Below, one piece after another: positions 32,093-41,001 of a DNA stretch of 64,000 bases. The translations under genes were made by a program, and so were the position numbers. Source of the stretch: Flavobacterium sp. N2270 (lineage in GTDB: Bacteria > Bacteroidota > Bacteroidia > Flavobacteriales > Flavobacteriaceae); assembly GCF_025947225.1 (NCBI RefSeq), contig NZ_CP110005.1, positions 992,001-1,056,000 on the forward strand, read 5' to 3'. Below the pieces are notes generated by a model. It was not told where the DNA came from and did not search any database. It saw nothing but the letters and a program-made list of their open reading frames with translations. Each line of letters starts with the position of its first letter. Within the stretch, counting starts at the first letter, position 1.

Positions 32093-32968
32093 ATGTTGTC
32101 AATCAATCCAAAAGAAATAGAACCAGCAAAACTGCAAAGTTATTTGCAAAGTGCAGTTGCACCAAGACCTATTGCGTTTGCTAGTACACTTGATGAAAAT
32201 GGTACGCCAAATTTATCTCCTTTTAGTTTTTTTAATGTATTCAGTTCAAATCCACCTATATTGATATTTTCTCCTGCAAGAAGGGTTAGAAATAATACAG
32301 TTAAACATACATTAATAAATGTTCAGAATACAAAAGAAGTTGTAATAAACATAGTTAATTATGATATTGTACAACAAATGTCTCTTTCAAGTACAGAATA
32401 TCCAGATGGCGTAAATGAATTTGAAAAGTCAGGGTTAACAATGGTTGCTTCAGATGTTGTAAAACCATTTAGAGTTGCTGAAAGTCCGGTTCAGTTTGAA
32501 TGCAAGGTAAACGATATTATTGCGCTTGGGAATCAAGGTGGAGCAGGGAATTTGGTTATTTGTGAAGTAGTTAAAATACATATTCATGAAGCGGTTTTAG
32601 ATGCTAATGGTATGATTGATCAACATAAAATTGATTTGGTTGCAAGAATGGGTGCCAACTGGTACTCTCGTTCAAATGTAGGTATGTTTGAGGTTGAAAA
32701 ACCATTATCTACTTTAGGAATTGGAGTTGATAATGTTCCAGATTTTGTAAAACAAAGCTCAATTTTTAATGGAAATGATTTAGGGAAGTTAGGAAATATT
32801 GAAGCTATTCCTACAGAAGAAGAAATTGCTATATTTGTAAAAGAAAATTTTGAGATAAAAGGAATTTTAAGTGCTGATGATGCTCAAAAGCAATTGAAAA
32901 AAGCAAAAGAATATTTAGATAATAACGAAGTACTAACCGCTTGGAAAGTGCTTTTAGCAAAACAATAA
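32093..32968 (+). CDS. Flavin reductase family protein
   Basis: This 291-residue cytoplasmic protein has the FMN-binding split-barrel of the flavin reductase-like family: AVAPRPIAFASTLDENGTPNLSPFSFFNVFSSNPP near the N-terminus, then RNNTVKHTLINVQNTKEVVINIV. It probably binds FMN and reduces or shuttles flavin, but the electron acceptor is unknown. The C-terminal part (KILSADDAQKQLKKAKEYL-like) is a short helical extension. It is followed 13 bases later by a DUF3127 gene, so an operon is likely. Confidence 0.87.
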   Translation: MLSINPKEIEPAKLQSYLQSAVAPRPIAFASTLDENGTPNLSPFSFFNVFSSNPPILIFSPARRVRNNTVKHTLINVQNTKEVVINIVNYDIVQQMSLSSTEYPDGVNEFEKSGLTMVASDVVKPFRVAESPVQFECKVNDIIALGNQGGAGNLVICEVVKIHIHEAVLDANGMIDQHKIDLVARMGANWYSRSNVGMFEVEKPLSTLGIGVDNVPDFVKQSSIFNGNDLGKLGNIEAIPTEEEIAIFVKENFEIKGILSADDAQKQLKKAKEYLDNNEVLTAWKVLLAKQ

Positions 32969-32980
32969 ATTAATAGTAAG

Positions 32981-33355
32981 ATGGAAGTAACAGGAAAGAT
33001 TAAATTGATTAATGATGTACAACAAATTAGTGCTTCATTTAAGAAAAGAGAATTAGTAGTGACTACTGAAGAGCAATATCCTCAAATGATAATGATTGAG
33101 TTTACTCAAGATAAATGTGATTTATTAAACAATTATAATGTTGGGGAACCAGTTAAAGTCTCAATTAACTTAAGAGGAAGAGAATGGATTAATCCACAAG
33201 GTGAAGCGAAGTATTTCAACTCTATTCAAGGATGGAGAATTGAAAAATTAGCAGCGCAAGCGCCTGCAGGAAATGTACCGCCAATGCCAGCTGCTGATGC
33301 TTTTGAACCAGCAACTAATTTTAATGAAGAAGAACACGACGATTTACCTTTCTAA
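32981..33355 (+). CDS. DUF3127 protein (OB-fold like)
   Basis: This 124-residue protein is short and acidic at the C-terminus (EEEHDDLPF), with VTGKIKLINDVQQISASFKKRELVV and VSINLRGREWI in the fold region, which match DUF3127. The acidic tail resembles that of single-stranded DNA-binding proteins, where it docks partners, and I note the parallel without claiming function. Likely co-transcribed with the flavin reductase upstream. A terminator follows. Confidence 0.85.
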   Translation: MEVTGKIKLINDVQQISASFKKRELVVTTEEQYPQMIMIEFTQDKCDLLNNYNVGEPVKVSINLRGREWINPQGEAKYFNSIQGWRIEKLAAQAPAGNVPPMPAADAFEPATNFNEEEHDDLPF

Positions 33356-33376
33356 TATTTAGAAGTTTTAATTTAG

Positions 33377-33417
33377 AAGTCAGAAATTTGATGTTTATTA
33401 ATTTTCTGACTTTTTTT
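33377..33417 (+). terminator. Terminator after the DUF3127 gene
   Basis: Stem AAGTCAGAAA (33377-33386) and TTTCTGACTT (33403-33412) followed by T residues. Confidence 0.75.
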
Positions 33418-33453
33418 GTAGTTATTTTTTGAAATTGTCATTGAAATTGAAAA

Positions 33454-34089
33454 ATGTATTTCCTAACTAAAGAACTTTATTTTCCACCTGTAGAAGAAAC
33501 TTCACCTGAAGGCATTTTGGCTGTTGGCGGAGATTTGTCGCCAGAGCGGTTAATGTTGGCTTATAAAAGCGGTATTTTTCCTTGGTTTGAAGATGATGAA
33601 CCTATTTTATGGTGGTCTCCAGAAGAACGCATGGTATTGTTTTTCGATGATTTGAAAATTTCAAAAAGCATGCGTAGTATTTTAAAGAAAAATGAATTTA
33701 AAATTACTTTTAATAAAGACTTTAAAGCGGTAATTACCAATTGTCAACAAGCAAAAAGAGTTGGTCAAAACGGAACTTGGATTACCGATGACATGATAAA
33801 TGCCTATTGTAAATTACATGAGTTAGGTTATGCAAAATCTGTAGAGGTTTGGAAGAACGAAGAACTCGTTGGTGGTTTATACGGAATAGACTTAGGTGAT
33901 GTTTTTTGTGGTGAAAGTATGTTTTCTAAAGTTTCAAACGCTAGTAAAGTTGCTTTTATAACACTGGCTCAAAAGCTAGAAAAAGCAAATTATAAATTAA
34001 TAGATTGCCAAGTGCATAATAGTCATTTAGAAAGTCTGGGTTGTGTAGAAATTGACCGTGAAGAGTTTATGGCAATTTTGAAGTTTTAA
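33454..34089 (+). CDS. aat: Leucyl/phenylalanyl-tRNA-protein transferase
   Basis: This 211-residue protein has the Aat signature: FPPVEETSPEGILAVGGDL near residue 10, GIFPWFEDDEPILWWSPEER, and GGLYGIDLGDVFCGESMFS. It adds Leu or Phe from aminoacyl-tRNA to the N-terminal Arg or Lys of proteins, marking them for ClpAP under the N-end rule. Length is normal. It stands alone on the plus strand between a terminator and the convergent VF530 gene. Confidence 0.94.
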   Translation: MYFLTKELYFPPVEETSPEGILAVGGDLSPERLMLAYKSGIFPWFEDDEPILWWSPEERMVLFFDDLKISKSMRSILKKNEFKITFNKDFKAVITNCQQAKRVGQNGTWITDDMINAYCKLHELGYAKSVEVWKNEELVGGLYGIDLGDVFCGESMFSKVSNASKVAFITLAQKLEKANYKLIDCQVHNSHLESLGCVEIDREEFMAILKF

Positions 34090-34149
34090 TTAATGATAAT
34101 TTTTCTATTAGTTAATTTGATGTTTGAAATTGAACTTGATTTTTACTTT

Positions 34150-34362
34150 CTAAAACTTCTTCAAACTCCTTACATACAATTCTTCTACTTTTTTTCTCGC
34201 CCAATCGGTTTTTCGTAAAAAAGTTAAACTCGATTTTACAGACGGATTCTCTTTAAAACATTTTATGTTTATCAATTCTCCTAAAGTATCAAATCCGTAA
34301 AAGTCGACCAGTTGTTCTACAATAGTTTTTAAAGATTTTCCGTGTAATGGATCGTTACTCAT
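34150..34362 (-). CDS. VF530 family DNA-binding protein
   Basis: The 70-residue protein starts at the Met in MSNDPLHGK (34362); the frame extends upstream to 34398 but that part overlaps the tag gene. [20 protein letters not shown] and [16 protein letters not shown] match the VF530 (DUF2132) family. It is small, basic and helical, consistent with DNA binding in the family, though the target is unknown. The tag stop lies immediately before its start. Confidence 0.83.
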   Translation of the reverse strand: MSNDPLHGKSLKTIVEQLVDFYGFDTLGELINIKCFKENPSVKSSLTFLRKTDWARKKVEELYVRSLKKF

Positions 34363-34363
34363 T

Positions 34364-34930
34364 TTAATTATTTTTTCGGGTGAAACAATCCACAACATGG
34401 TCGTTTACCATTCCTGTGGCTTGCATGTGTGCGTAAACTACAGTTGAACCTACAAACTTGAAACCGCGTTTTTTTAAATCTTTACTCAACGCATCTGAAA
34501 GTGGAGTAGTTGCTGGAACATCTTTTAAAGTTTGTGGTTTGTTGTCAATAGGTTTTCCATCAACAAAAGCCCAAATGTATTTTGAAAAACTTCCAAATTC
34601 TTCCTGTATTTTTATAAACGCTTGCGCATTGCTTACCGCAGATTTTATTTTCAACTGATTTCTAATGATTCCGGTGTCTTCAATTAAAATATGAAGTTTC
34701 TTATCGTTATAAGCAGCAACTTTCTTTACATCAAATTGATCAAAAGCTTTTCTAAAATTCTCTCTTTTTTTAAGAATGGTATGCCAGCTTAGACCTGCTT
34801 GAAATGTTTCTAAAATTAGAAATTCAAATAACGTTGCATCGTTATAAACAGGTTTTCCCCATTCGTTATCATGATAATTTCTATATAAATCATCTTTTTC
34901 GCACCAAGCACATCTGTTTTTATTCATCAT
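34364..34930 (-). CDS. tag: DNA-3-methyladenine glycosylase I
   Basis: This 189-residue protein (start Met at 34930, within the MMNKNRC stretch) has the TagI signature: [19 protein letters not shown] at the N-terminus and a C-terminal HVVDCF. These supply the Zn-snap Cys and His residues, followed by [15 protein letters not shown] for the helix-hairpin-helix. It excises 3-methyladenine from alkylated DNA. It lies between the VF530 gene (downstream) and the TraB/GumN gene, whose stop codon ends two bases upstream of its start. Confidence 0.93.
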   Translation of the reverse strand: MMNKNRCAWCEKDDLYRNYHDNEWGKPVYNDATLFEFLILETFQAGLSWHTILKKRENFRKAFDQFDVKKVAAYNDKKLHILIEDTGIIRNQLKIKSAVSNAQAFIKIQEEFGSFSKYIWAFVDGKPIDNKPQTLKDVPATTPLSDALSKDLKKRGFKFVGSTVVYAHMQATGMVNDHVVDCFTRKNN

Positions 34931-34931
34931 A

Positions 34932-37900
34932 CTAATATTCTTCATATTCTTCAACATATTCTAAAGCATCACTTAGTTTTCCATGTGTTACTCTTATGTG
35001 GTCTTCATTTAAAGATTCGTCAATTTTCTTTTTTATAATTTCATCAATTTCATCTTCTTCTAAATAACTTTGATCGCCCAAAACCTGAAAAGCATTTGTA
35101 ACTAAATTATCATTATTGGTAACAAAAGCAATTCCGGTAATTTTTTCTTTATTGTAATTATAAGAATCGTTGCTAATTGATGTTTTTTTGAAGAAGTAGT
35201 ATTTAATATCAGTGCTATTAAATCTCATTTTCTTAGTTGAATAAATTGACAAAGAATCTTTTTTAGGATCAATACTTTCAAAATAGTTTATGGCAGATTT
35301 TGCAATATCTTCACTATTAAAGTTATTAATTAACTCTCTTTGCTTTGTATGATAAAGCATTTGAATTCCTCTAAATTTAATTTTCGGATTTGCTAGAATC
35401 TTTAAAGCTAACGAATTTTCAATATGCTTGTCATTTTTTAACTGAAGTTTTGCAATTGCTAAATCTATTTCATCAATTTCTAAATCTCTTGCTTTATTAA
35501 ACAATTCTGCAATTGTTTTTTCTTTTTTAAATGAATATAATATGTTTAAATAATCTTCTAAGTCAGATGTAGGTGCATAGTTGTCATAAGAGTTTTCATC
35601 TTCATTTTTAATTAACTGTTTGTTTTTCCAACTGGTAAGTCTTTTTACTTCTAATTTTGCATTGGTTAAAAGCATTTTTTTGAATGACTTTAGTTTTTTA
35701 GAGTTTACCATTTCATTGCTAATTAATTGATTTGTAAATTCAATTATTGGACTATGGTATTCTTGTATGCTATAAAATTGAAATATATCTGGAAATAAAA
35801 CTTGACTATTTTCTAAATCAGTTTCAAAATAGTTAAATAATCCTTTTATCTCATAACTATTGTCTGATATGGGTAAATCGTATTCTAAAAGCGACAAAAT
35901 CTTTTTGTAAGCTTCTTTGCTTTCTTGAAAAGTTAATGCTCTTAAAACAGATAATTGTAATACTGTATTTACGTTTGGTTTCTTGTAAACGCTCTCTAAA
36001 AACGGAATTACTTTTGGAGATTTTACTCTTCCTAATTTTTCATATAAGTCACCTAAAATTTCAGTTTCGTCATTGTTGAATTTAAAATTAGATAAGAAAT
36101 ATTGAAATTTTTGTAAATCTTGTTCTTTTAAAGTCAAATAATGGATAGATTTTAGAGCTGAAAATCTAATGCTATCATGTGAACTCATGGCGTCGTTCAT
36201 GAAAACTTCCAGTTTATTGTCAAAAACACTGTTTTTATAAACTGTATCTAAAAGTGTAAAAGAATTAAATGTTTTTTCAATGAATGAATTTTCATTTTTA
36301 TACTCCTTATTTACTAATGTTTTTAAAACATAAAAAGTTCCATCCCTAAAAACGGCTTTATACTTTATAGCTTGTTTTGAGTTTTCTTTTGAAACCAAAG
36401 CATTAAACGTACTAATTTTTGTTTTATAATCGGTTTCTATGTTTTCAGAAATAATAGTTAATTTTGGTTCGTTTTTTTTATTTCTAAAAACAATATCATC
36501 CCATCTTGAAGCTGCGAAATTAGAATGTGAATCATTATTCTCTATTACATCTAGTACGCTTATATGTTCATTATCTTCATTAGTTTCTGTTGAATTTTTT
36601 CTGGTTATTAATTTTCTATAATTTTTCCAAATGGAATCAATACTAACCTCGCTTTCGTATTTGTGATATTGGTTGTAGTTTAATTCTATTAAATTTCCTG
36701 TAGAAGACAAGAATTCATAATTTTTATAAGTTGAAGTAAAGTAATTTTTTTTCTTAGTAGAATTATAATATTTCTTTTCAGTAATAAAATCTAAATGTTG
36801 GTTTTGTTTTTTTGGAATTTCTATTTTAAATTGAGCAACAGTGTCTTTGAAAGTTCTGTATTCTTCATTGTTTAATGTTGGTTTAAATAGGAATGAGTTG
36901 AAAAATTTATTGGTATTTTCTTTACTTGCATTTATTGTTCCAAGCAAATAGTATTTATTTCCTTTCATTAATGTTTTTAATTCTATTTTCTTATCACCAA
37001 TTGTTGATTTTGATGTAAAATAGAAATTCTCATTATTAAAATGAGTATTAGTTGAGTCTAAATTATGCTGATTGTAAAATTCATATTGAATTCTTTTTAA
37101 TTCAAATTTTGAGTCTTCAAGGTTATAATTGTCTTGCAGTGTTTTTTCAATTAAGACGTAATGAGCATCCTCTTTTTTATCATAGGCAACTATTTTCATA
37201 TCGTCATTGCCTTTTAAGTCTGATTTGTTACCAGAAAAGCTATAGTATGCAGGAACTTGTACTTGGAAACTTCCTTTTAATGGATTAATTATTTCCCAAG
37301 AGTCACTATTTTCTTTTAATGCTATTTTAGAATAAATTTCTTCTTCAAAAATGCGCACGTATTCACCTTCGCCACCCATCATTACAGAAATTATTTCTAT
37401 AGGTGTTATGTAATAACGGTAATGCTGTGCGTTTCCTGTTTTAGTTTTGTTTTTGATGTCATAAACTAAATAATTTTTTTCAGTATATGATTTTTTCGAG
37501 ATAATTTCTCCAGGTATATTTTCGTAGAATAAACTATCTAATGTTTTAGGGTTAAAGGTTTTGTTGTTTTTGTTTAAAAAATCGTTTAGATAAGTTCTTT
37601 TAAAGTTAATATAACCTCCATTTGCTAAATCTGGAGACTCTACATTCTCATCAGATTCTAAAACCACATCAAAAACTGGAAAAGTTATCATTCCATCTGC
37701 AGTAGTTTTTAGTTTCAGTTCTGGTTTTATAAAGTTGTCTTCTATTTTCTTTTTTAATGCTTTCCCTTTTTCAGTATAATTATCAAAAATAGGAGTGACT
37801 TTGTATCCTTTTTCGCGAAGCATTTCAATTACCCCTTTTTTTCCTGGTAAATGAGCTGCACCAATAGCACTAAACAAGCTTCCTTGCTTCATGTTAATTT

Positions 37901-38624
37901 CCATATTGGTGACCATTTCGATATTTCTATCGAATAGTAAAGCTTTTAAATAACTTTTTGGAGATGATAAAACAGTTAGTGAATCTATCATGTCCAAGTC
38001 TTTTTCTCTATAAAAGTCTACTAGTGCTTCGTTGTAAGGTTTATTTTTTAATATTTTTAAAATGGCTTGATAGTTTTTTTCTACTTCAGAATTATCCATT
38101 TCGGCTTCTGCTTTCATAATGTTAATTGTAGAAGTTTTAACATCTTCAAGACCAATCGTTTTTTTATTATATTTTCTTCCCGTCCTATAAATAAACATAT
38201 CTAAATAGGTTTCTTCTTGGTATTCTTTATTTGTTTCGTTTGTTCGAGACAATAGGCCAATTAAATTGTAATTAGTACTCTGAAATAAAGAATATAGCTC
38301 ATCTCTTTTTAACGGTGTTAAATAAAAATTGGTATAAAAAGCGTTGTTTTTTCTATATTTACTATAGAAACTGAATAAATCAAATAATTCGGTCCAGGTT
38401 CTTGGCTCACTCTCATTTGCAATTATGTCAGCATTTAGTAAGTGGGTGTAAAATGCGTCAGATAAGTGATAAGAAACTTTTTCACTTACGTGCATTGTAC
38501 CATATATATAAGAGTTTTTTTGTAAGCCATTTCCGCTTACCTCCCATAATAAACTTTGGTATTTTTTTTCTTGTGCAAATGAAGTGAAGTAAAATAAACT
38601 AAAAAAGAAGATGTATTTTTTCAA
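34932..38624 (-). CDS. Large TraB/GumN family exported protein
   Basis: This 1230-residue protein has a signal peptide and an N-terminal TraB/GumN domain: SLLWEVSGNGLQKNSYIYGTMHVS, then ANESEPRTW and the GAAHLPGKKGVIEML motif near residue 260, which holds the conserved residues thought to bind metal. The remaining roughly 900 residues are polar. The section near 850-950 has HEAT-like helical repeats (SPKVIPFLESVYKKP, LQLSVLRALTFQESKEAYK). The GumN domain alone is about 280 residues, so this is a fused form. It is probably periplasmic or outer-membrane attached. Function unknown. Confidence 0.8.
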   Translation of the reverse strand: MKKYIFFFSLFYFTSFAQEKKYQSLLWEVSGNGLQKNSYIYGTMHVSEKVSYHLSDAFYTHLLNADIIANESEPRTWTELFDLFSFYSKYRKNNAFYTNFYLTPLKRDELYSLFQSTNYNLIGLLSRTNETNKEYQEETYLDMFIYRTGRKYNKKTIGLEDVKTSTINIMKAEAEMDNSEVEKNYQAILKILKNKPYNEALVDFYREKDLDMIDSLTVLSSPKSYLKALLFDRNIEMVTNMEINMKQGSLFSAIGAAHLPGKKGVIEMLREKGYKVTPIFDNYTEKGKALKKKIEDNFIKPELKLKTTADGMITFPVFDVVLESDENVESPDLANGGYINFKRTYLNDFLNKNNKTFNPKTLDSLFYENIPGEIISKKSYTEKNYLVYDIKNKTKTGNAQHYRYYITPIEIISVMMGGEGEYVRIFEEEIYSKIALKENSDSWEIINPLKGSFQVQVPAYYSFSGNKSDLKGNDDMKIVAYDKKEDAHYVLIEKTLQDNYNLEDSKFELKRIQYEFYNQHNLDSTNTHFNNENFYFTSKSTIGDKKIELKTLMKGNKYYLLGTINASKENTNKFFNSFLFKPTLNNEEYRTFKDTVAQFKIEIPKKQNQHLDFITEKKYYNSTKKKNYFTSTYKNYEFLSSTGNLIELNYNQYHKYESEVSIDSIWKNYRKLITRKNSTETNEDNEHISVLDVIENNDSHSNFAASRWDDIVFRNKKNEPKLTIISENIETDYKTKISTFNALVSKENSKQAIKYKAVFRDGTFYVLKTLVNKEYKNENSFIEKTFNSFTLLDTVYKNSVFDNKLEVFMNDAMSSHDSIRFSALKSIHYLTLKEQDLQKFQYFLSNFKFNNDETEILGDLYEKLGRVKSPKVIPFLESVYKKPNVNTVLQLSVLRALTFQESKEAYKKILSLLEYDLPISDNSYEIKGLFNYFETDLENSQVLFPDIFQFYSIQEYHSPIIEFTNQLISNEMVNSKKLKSFKKMLLTNAKLEVKRLTSWKNKQLIKNEDENSYDNYAPTSDLEDYLNILYSFKKEKTIAELFNKARDLEIDEIDLAIAKLQLKNDKHIENSLALKILANPKIKFRGIQMLYHTKQRELINNFNSEDIAKSAINYFESIDPKKDSLSIYSTKKMRFNSTDIKYYFFKKTSISNDSYNYNKEKITGIAFVTNNDNLVTNAFQVLGDQSYLEEDEIDEIIKKKIDESLNEDHIRVTHGKLSDALEYVEEYEEY

Positions 38625-38682
38625 GAATTATATTTTTTGAATTGTTTCTTTCAAATATACAATTTGTTTTATTGTGTTGTAA

Positions 38683-38717
38683 AAAATAAGCCTTAATTCT
38701 AAAAAAAGAATTAAGGC
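38683..38717 (-). terminator. Terminator after tsf
   Basis: Stem GCCTTAATTCT (38690-38700) and AGAATTAAGGC (38707-38717); on the minus strand the T-rich run lies at 38683-38689. It ends rplM-rpsI-rpsB-tsf. Confidence 0.85.
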
Positions 38718-38742
38718 TTAAATGTCTTCAATTATTAAGATA

Positions 38743-39564
38743 TTATCCTAAAGCAACTCTTTTAAATCCTGTAACTGTTAAACCTGAATCTACAGATTTT
38801 ACATAACCAGCAACATTCATTGAGCCATCTTTAATATAATCTTGGTTTACCAAAGTGTTGTCTTTGTAAAAACGTTGAATTTTTCCTTTAGAAATGTTGT
38901 CTAACATTGCTTCTGGTTTACCTTCAGCTCTTAATTGCTCTTTTGCAATTTCGATTTCTTTTTCAATGATTGCAGCATCAACACCATCTTCGTTTAATGC
39001 GATTGGGTTCATTGCAGCAGCTTGCATTGCAACGTTTTTAGCAGCTTCATCAGCTCCTTCAACATTTGCAGATAAAGAAACTAAAGTAGCTATTTTTCCA
39101 GCGTGTACATATGCTCCAACGAAAGCACCTTCTAAACGCTCAAAAGCACCAACTTCAATTTTCTCACCAATAACACCTGTTTGCTCAATTAACTTTTCTG
39201 AAACAGTAATTCCATTAAAATCTGAAGCTAATAATTCTTCTTTAGTTGAAAATTTTAACGCTTGATTAGCTATTTCTGTTGCTAATTTTACAAATGAATC
39301 ATTTTTTCCTACGAAGTCAGTTTCGCAATTTAATGTAATTGCAACACCTGCAGTGTTATCTGTGTTTAAAACAGCGACTGCAGCACCTTCAGTAGATTCT
39401 CTATCTGAACGATTTGCGGCAACTTTTTGACCTTTTTTACGAAGGTTTTCGATAGCTAAATCAAAATCACCATTAGCTTCAACTAATGCTTTTTTGCAAT
39501 CCATCATACCAGCACCTGTAGCTGTTCTTAATTTATTTACGTCTGCAGCAGTAATATTTGCCAT
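38743..39564 (-). CDS. tsf: Translation elongation factor Ts
   Basis: This 273-residue protein begins with the UBA-like domain (ADVNKLRTATGAGMMDCKKAL) that contacts EF-Tu, then the dimerisation and core domains with ITLNCETDFVGKNDSF and AAMNPIALN. It exchanges GDP for GTP on EF-Tu. The TDFV motif is the conserved one. The gene follows rpsB after 110 bases that hold a long inverted repeat, and is followed by a terminator. Length is normal. Confidence 0.97.
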   Translation of the reverse strand: MANITAADVNKLRTATGAGMMDCKKALVEANGDFDLAIENLRKKGQKVAANRSDRESTEGAAVAVLNTDNTAGVAITLNCETDFVGKNDSFVKLATEIANQALKFSTKEELLASDFNGITVSEKLIEQTGVIGEKIEVGAFERLEGAFVGAYVHAGKIATLVSLSANVEGADEAAKNVAMQAAAMNPIALNEDGVDAAIIEKEIEIAKEQLRAEGKPEAMLDNISKGKIQRFYKDNTLVNQDYIKDGSMNVAGYVKSVDSGLTVTGFKRVALG

Positions 39565-39590
39565 AACTTTTATTTTATTTTAAATTATAA

Positions 39591-39662
39591 AATTCCAAAA
39601 AGCAAATTCCATTTTATTTTAAACTAAATCTAAAATTGATGTTGGAATTTGCTTTTGGAATT
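39591..39662 (-). repeat. Long inverted repeat between rpsB and tsf
   Basis: The arms AATTCCAAAAAGCAAATTCC A (39591-39611, 21 bases) and TGGAATTTGCTTTTGGAATT (39643-39662, 20 bases) are complementary with a single bulged base, separated by 31 bases. The rpsB-tsf transcript should fold into a 20-bp hairpin here. No strong U-tract follows on the minus strand, so it looks like an attenuator, processing or stability element rather than a full terminator. Confidence 0.75.
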
Positions 39663-39674
39663 TATAAAGATTTA

Positions 39675-40436
39675 TTATTCTTTTGTTTCAGCAGTTTCTT
39701 TTTTAGGAGCAGCTTCTTTAGGAGCAACTTCTTCATCTTTTTCCGCTTTTCTGTCAGAAAGACCTTCAATGATAGCGTTGCTTACATGAGAAAGAATTTT
39801 ATCGATTGATTTAGAAGCATCATCATTTGATGGAATTACAAAGTCAATTGGACGTGGATCCGAGTTTGTATCAACCATTGCAAAAACTGGAATGTTTAAC
39901 TTTTGAGCTTCTTTAATTGCGATGTGTTCTGCTTTAACGTCTACTACAAATAATGCAGCAGGTAATCTTGACATATCTGCGATAGAACCTAAGTTTTTTT
40001 CTAATTTAGCACGTAAACGATCTACTTGTAAACGTTCTTTTTTAGATAAAGTTAAGAATGTACCATCTTTTTTCATTCTATCAATAGAAGCCATTTTTTT
40101 AACAGCTTTTCTAATAGTAACGAAGTTAGTTAACATTCCACCAGGCCATCTTTCAGTGATGTAAGGCATGTTACAAGCAGCAGCTTTCTCAGCTACGATA
40201 TCTTTAGCTTGTTTTTTGGTAGCTACGAAAAGTACTTTTCTACCAGATGCAGCAATTTTTTTCAAAGCTTCATTAGCTTCTTCAATTTTAGCAGCAGTTT
40301 TGTATAAGTTTATGATATGGATCCCATTACGCTCCATATAAATGTAAGGAGCCATGTTTGGATCCCATTTACGAGTCATGTGTCCGAAATGTACACCAGC
40401 CTCTAATAAGTCTTTAACTTCTATGTTGTTTGCCAT
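39675..40436 (-). CDS. rpsB: 30S ribosomal protein uS2
   Basis: The protein is 253 residues from the Met in MANNIEVKDLLEAGVHFGH (40436). An upstream Met at 40475 is in frame, but the region upstream is the leader hairpin and no homologue starts there. RKWDPNMAPYIYMERNGIHIIN, ERWPGGMLTNF and the NIPVFAMVDTNSDP block are typical of S2. The C-terminus is a Lys/Glu/Ala tail. It lies between rpsI and tsf and is preceded by a stem-loop leader at 40462-40513. Confidence 0.96.
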   Translation of the reverse strand: MANNIEVKDLLEAGVHFGHMTRKWDPNMAPYIYMERNGIHIINLYKTAAKIEEANEALKKIAASGRKVLFVATKKQAKDIVAEKAAACNMPYITERWPGGMLTNFVTIRKAVKKMASIDRMKKDGTFLTLSKKERLQVDRLRAKLEKNLGSIADMSRLPAALFVVDVKAEHIAIKEAQKLNIPVFAMVDTNSDPRPIDFVIPSNDDASKSIDKILSHVSNAIIEGLSDRKAEKDEEVAPKEAAPKKETAETKE

Positions 40437-40461
40437 TTTGTAATAGTTTACGTTCCGTTGA

Positions 40462-40513
40462 TTAGCAATTTTCAAGTAGTTACTTGCGTTAGTCTTGAAA
40501 ATTTAGATGCTAA
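40462..40513 (-). promoter_or_regulatory. rpsB leader stem-loop
   Basis: TTAGCA (40462-40467) pairs with TGCTAA (40508-40513), and TTTTCAAG (40469-40476) pairs with CTTGAAAA (40494-40501), giving a long stem with an asymmetric internal loop. It sits 26 bases upstream of the rpsB start on the minus strand, the place for an S2 autoregulatory leader. Confidence 0.5.
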
Positions 40514-40574
40514 ACTAATTCCCTTTTTAATTAAAGGAATATCGACAACTGTGTTTTAAATTCAATTTTATTTG

Positions 40575-40605
40575 TAAAAATTTGGTTGAAAAAAAATCAA
40601 ACCAA
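40575..40605 (-). terminator. Terminator-like hairpin after rpsI
   Basis: On the minus strand TTGGTT pairs with AACCAA (plus-strand positions 40600-40605 and 40582-40587), then ATTTTTAC. It could separate rplM-rpsI from rpsB-tsf or reduce read-through. Confidence 0.55.
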
Positions 40606-40614
40606 TTCGAAATA

Positions 40615-41001
40615 TTAACGTTTCGAGAATTGGAATTTTTTTCTTGCTTTTTTCTGACCGAATTTTTTACGTTCTACCATTCTAGGATCTCTTGTAAGTA
40701 ATCCTTCTGGTTTTAATACAGATCTGTTTTCAGCATCTACTTCACACATAACGCGTGCTAATGCCATTCTTACAGCTTCTGCTTGTCCTGTTGAACCACC
40801 TCCGTAAACATTTACTTTAACGTCAAAGTTTTCTGCATTTTCTGTCATTGCTAACGGCTGCATAACTTTATATTGTAAAGTAGCTGTTGGGAAATAAGTT
40901 GTAAATTCTTTTTTGTTTACTGTGATTTTTCCTGTTCCTTCTGAAACATAAACACGAGCAACTGCGGTTTTTCTTCTACCGATTTTGTGAATAGTTCCCA
41001 T
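40615..41001 (-). CDS. rpsI: 30S ribosomal protein uS9
   Basis: This 128-residue protein has the uS9 pattern: IGRRKTAVARVYV near the start, NVYGGGSTGQAEAVRMALAR in the middle, and the basic end KKFGQKKARKKFQFSKR that reaches the P-site tRNA. It overlaps the rplM stop codon by one base (TAATG-type junction), so the pair is translationally coupled as in most bacteria. Confidence 0.97.
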   Translation of the reverse strand: MGTIHKIGRRKTAVARVYVSEGTGKITVNKKEFTTYFPTATLQYKVMQPLAMTENAENFDVKVNVYGGGSTGQAEAVRMALARVMCEVDAENRSVLKPEGLLTRDPRMVERKKFGQKKARKKFQFSKR

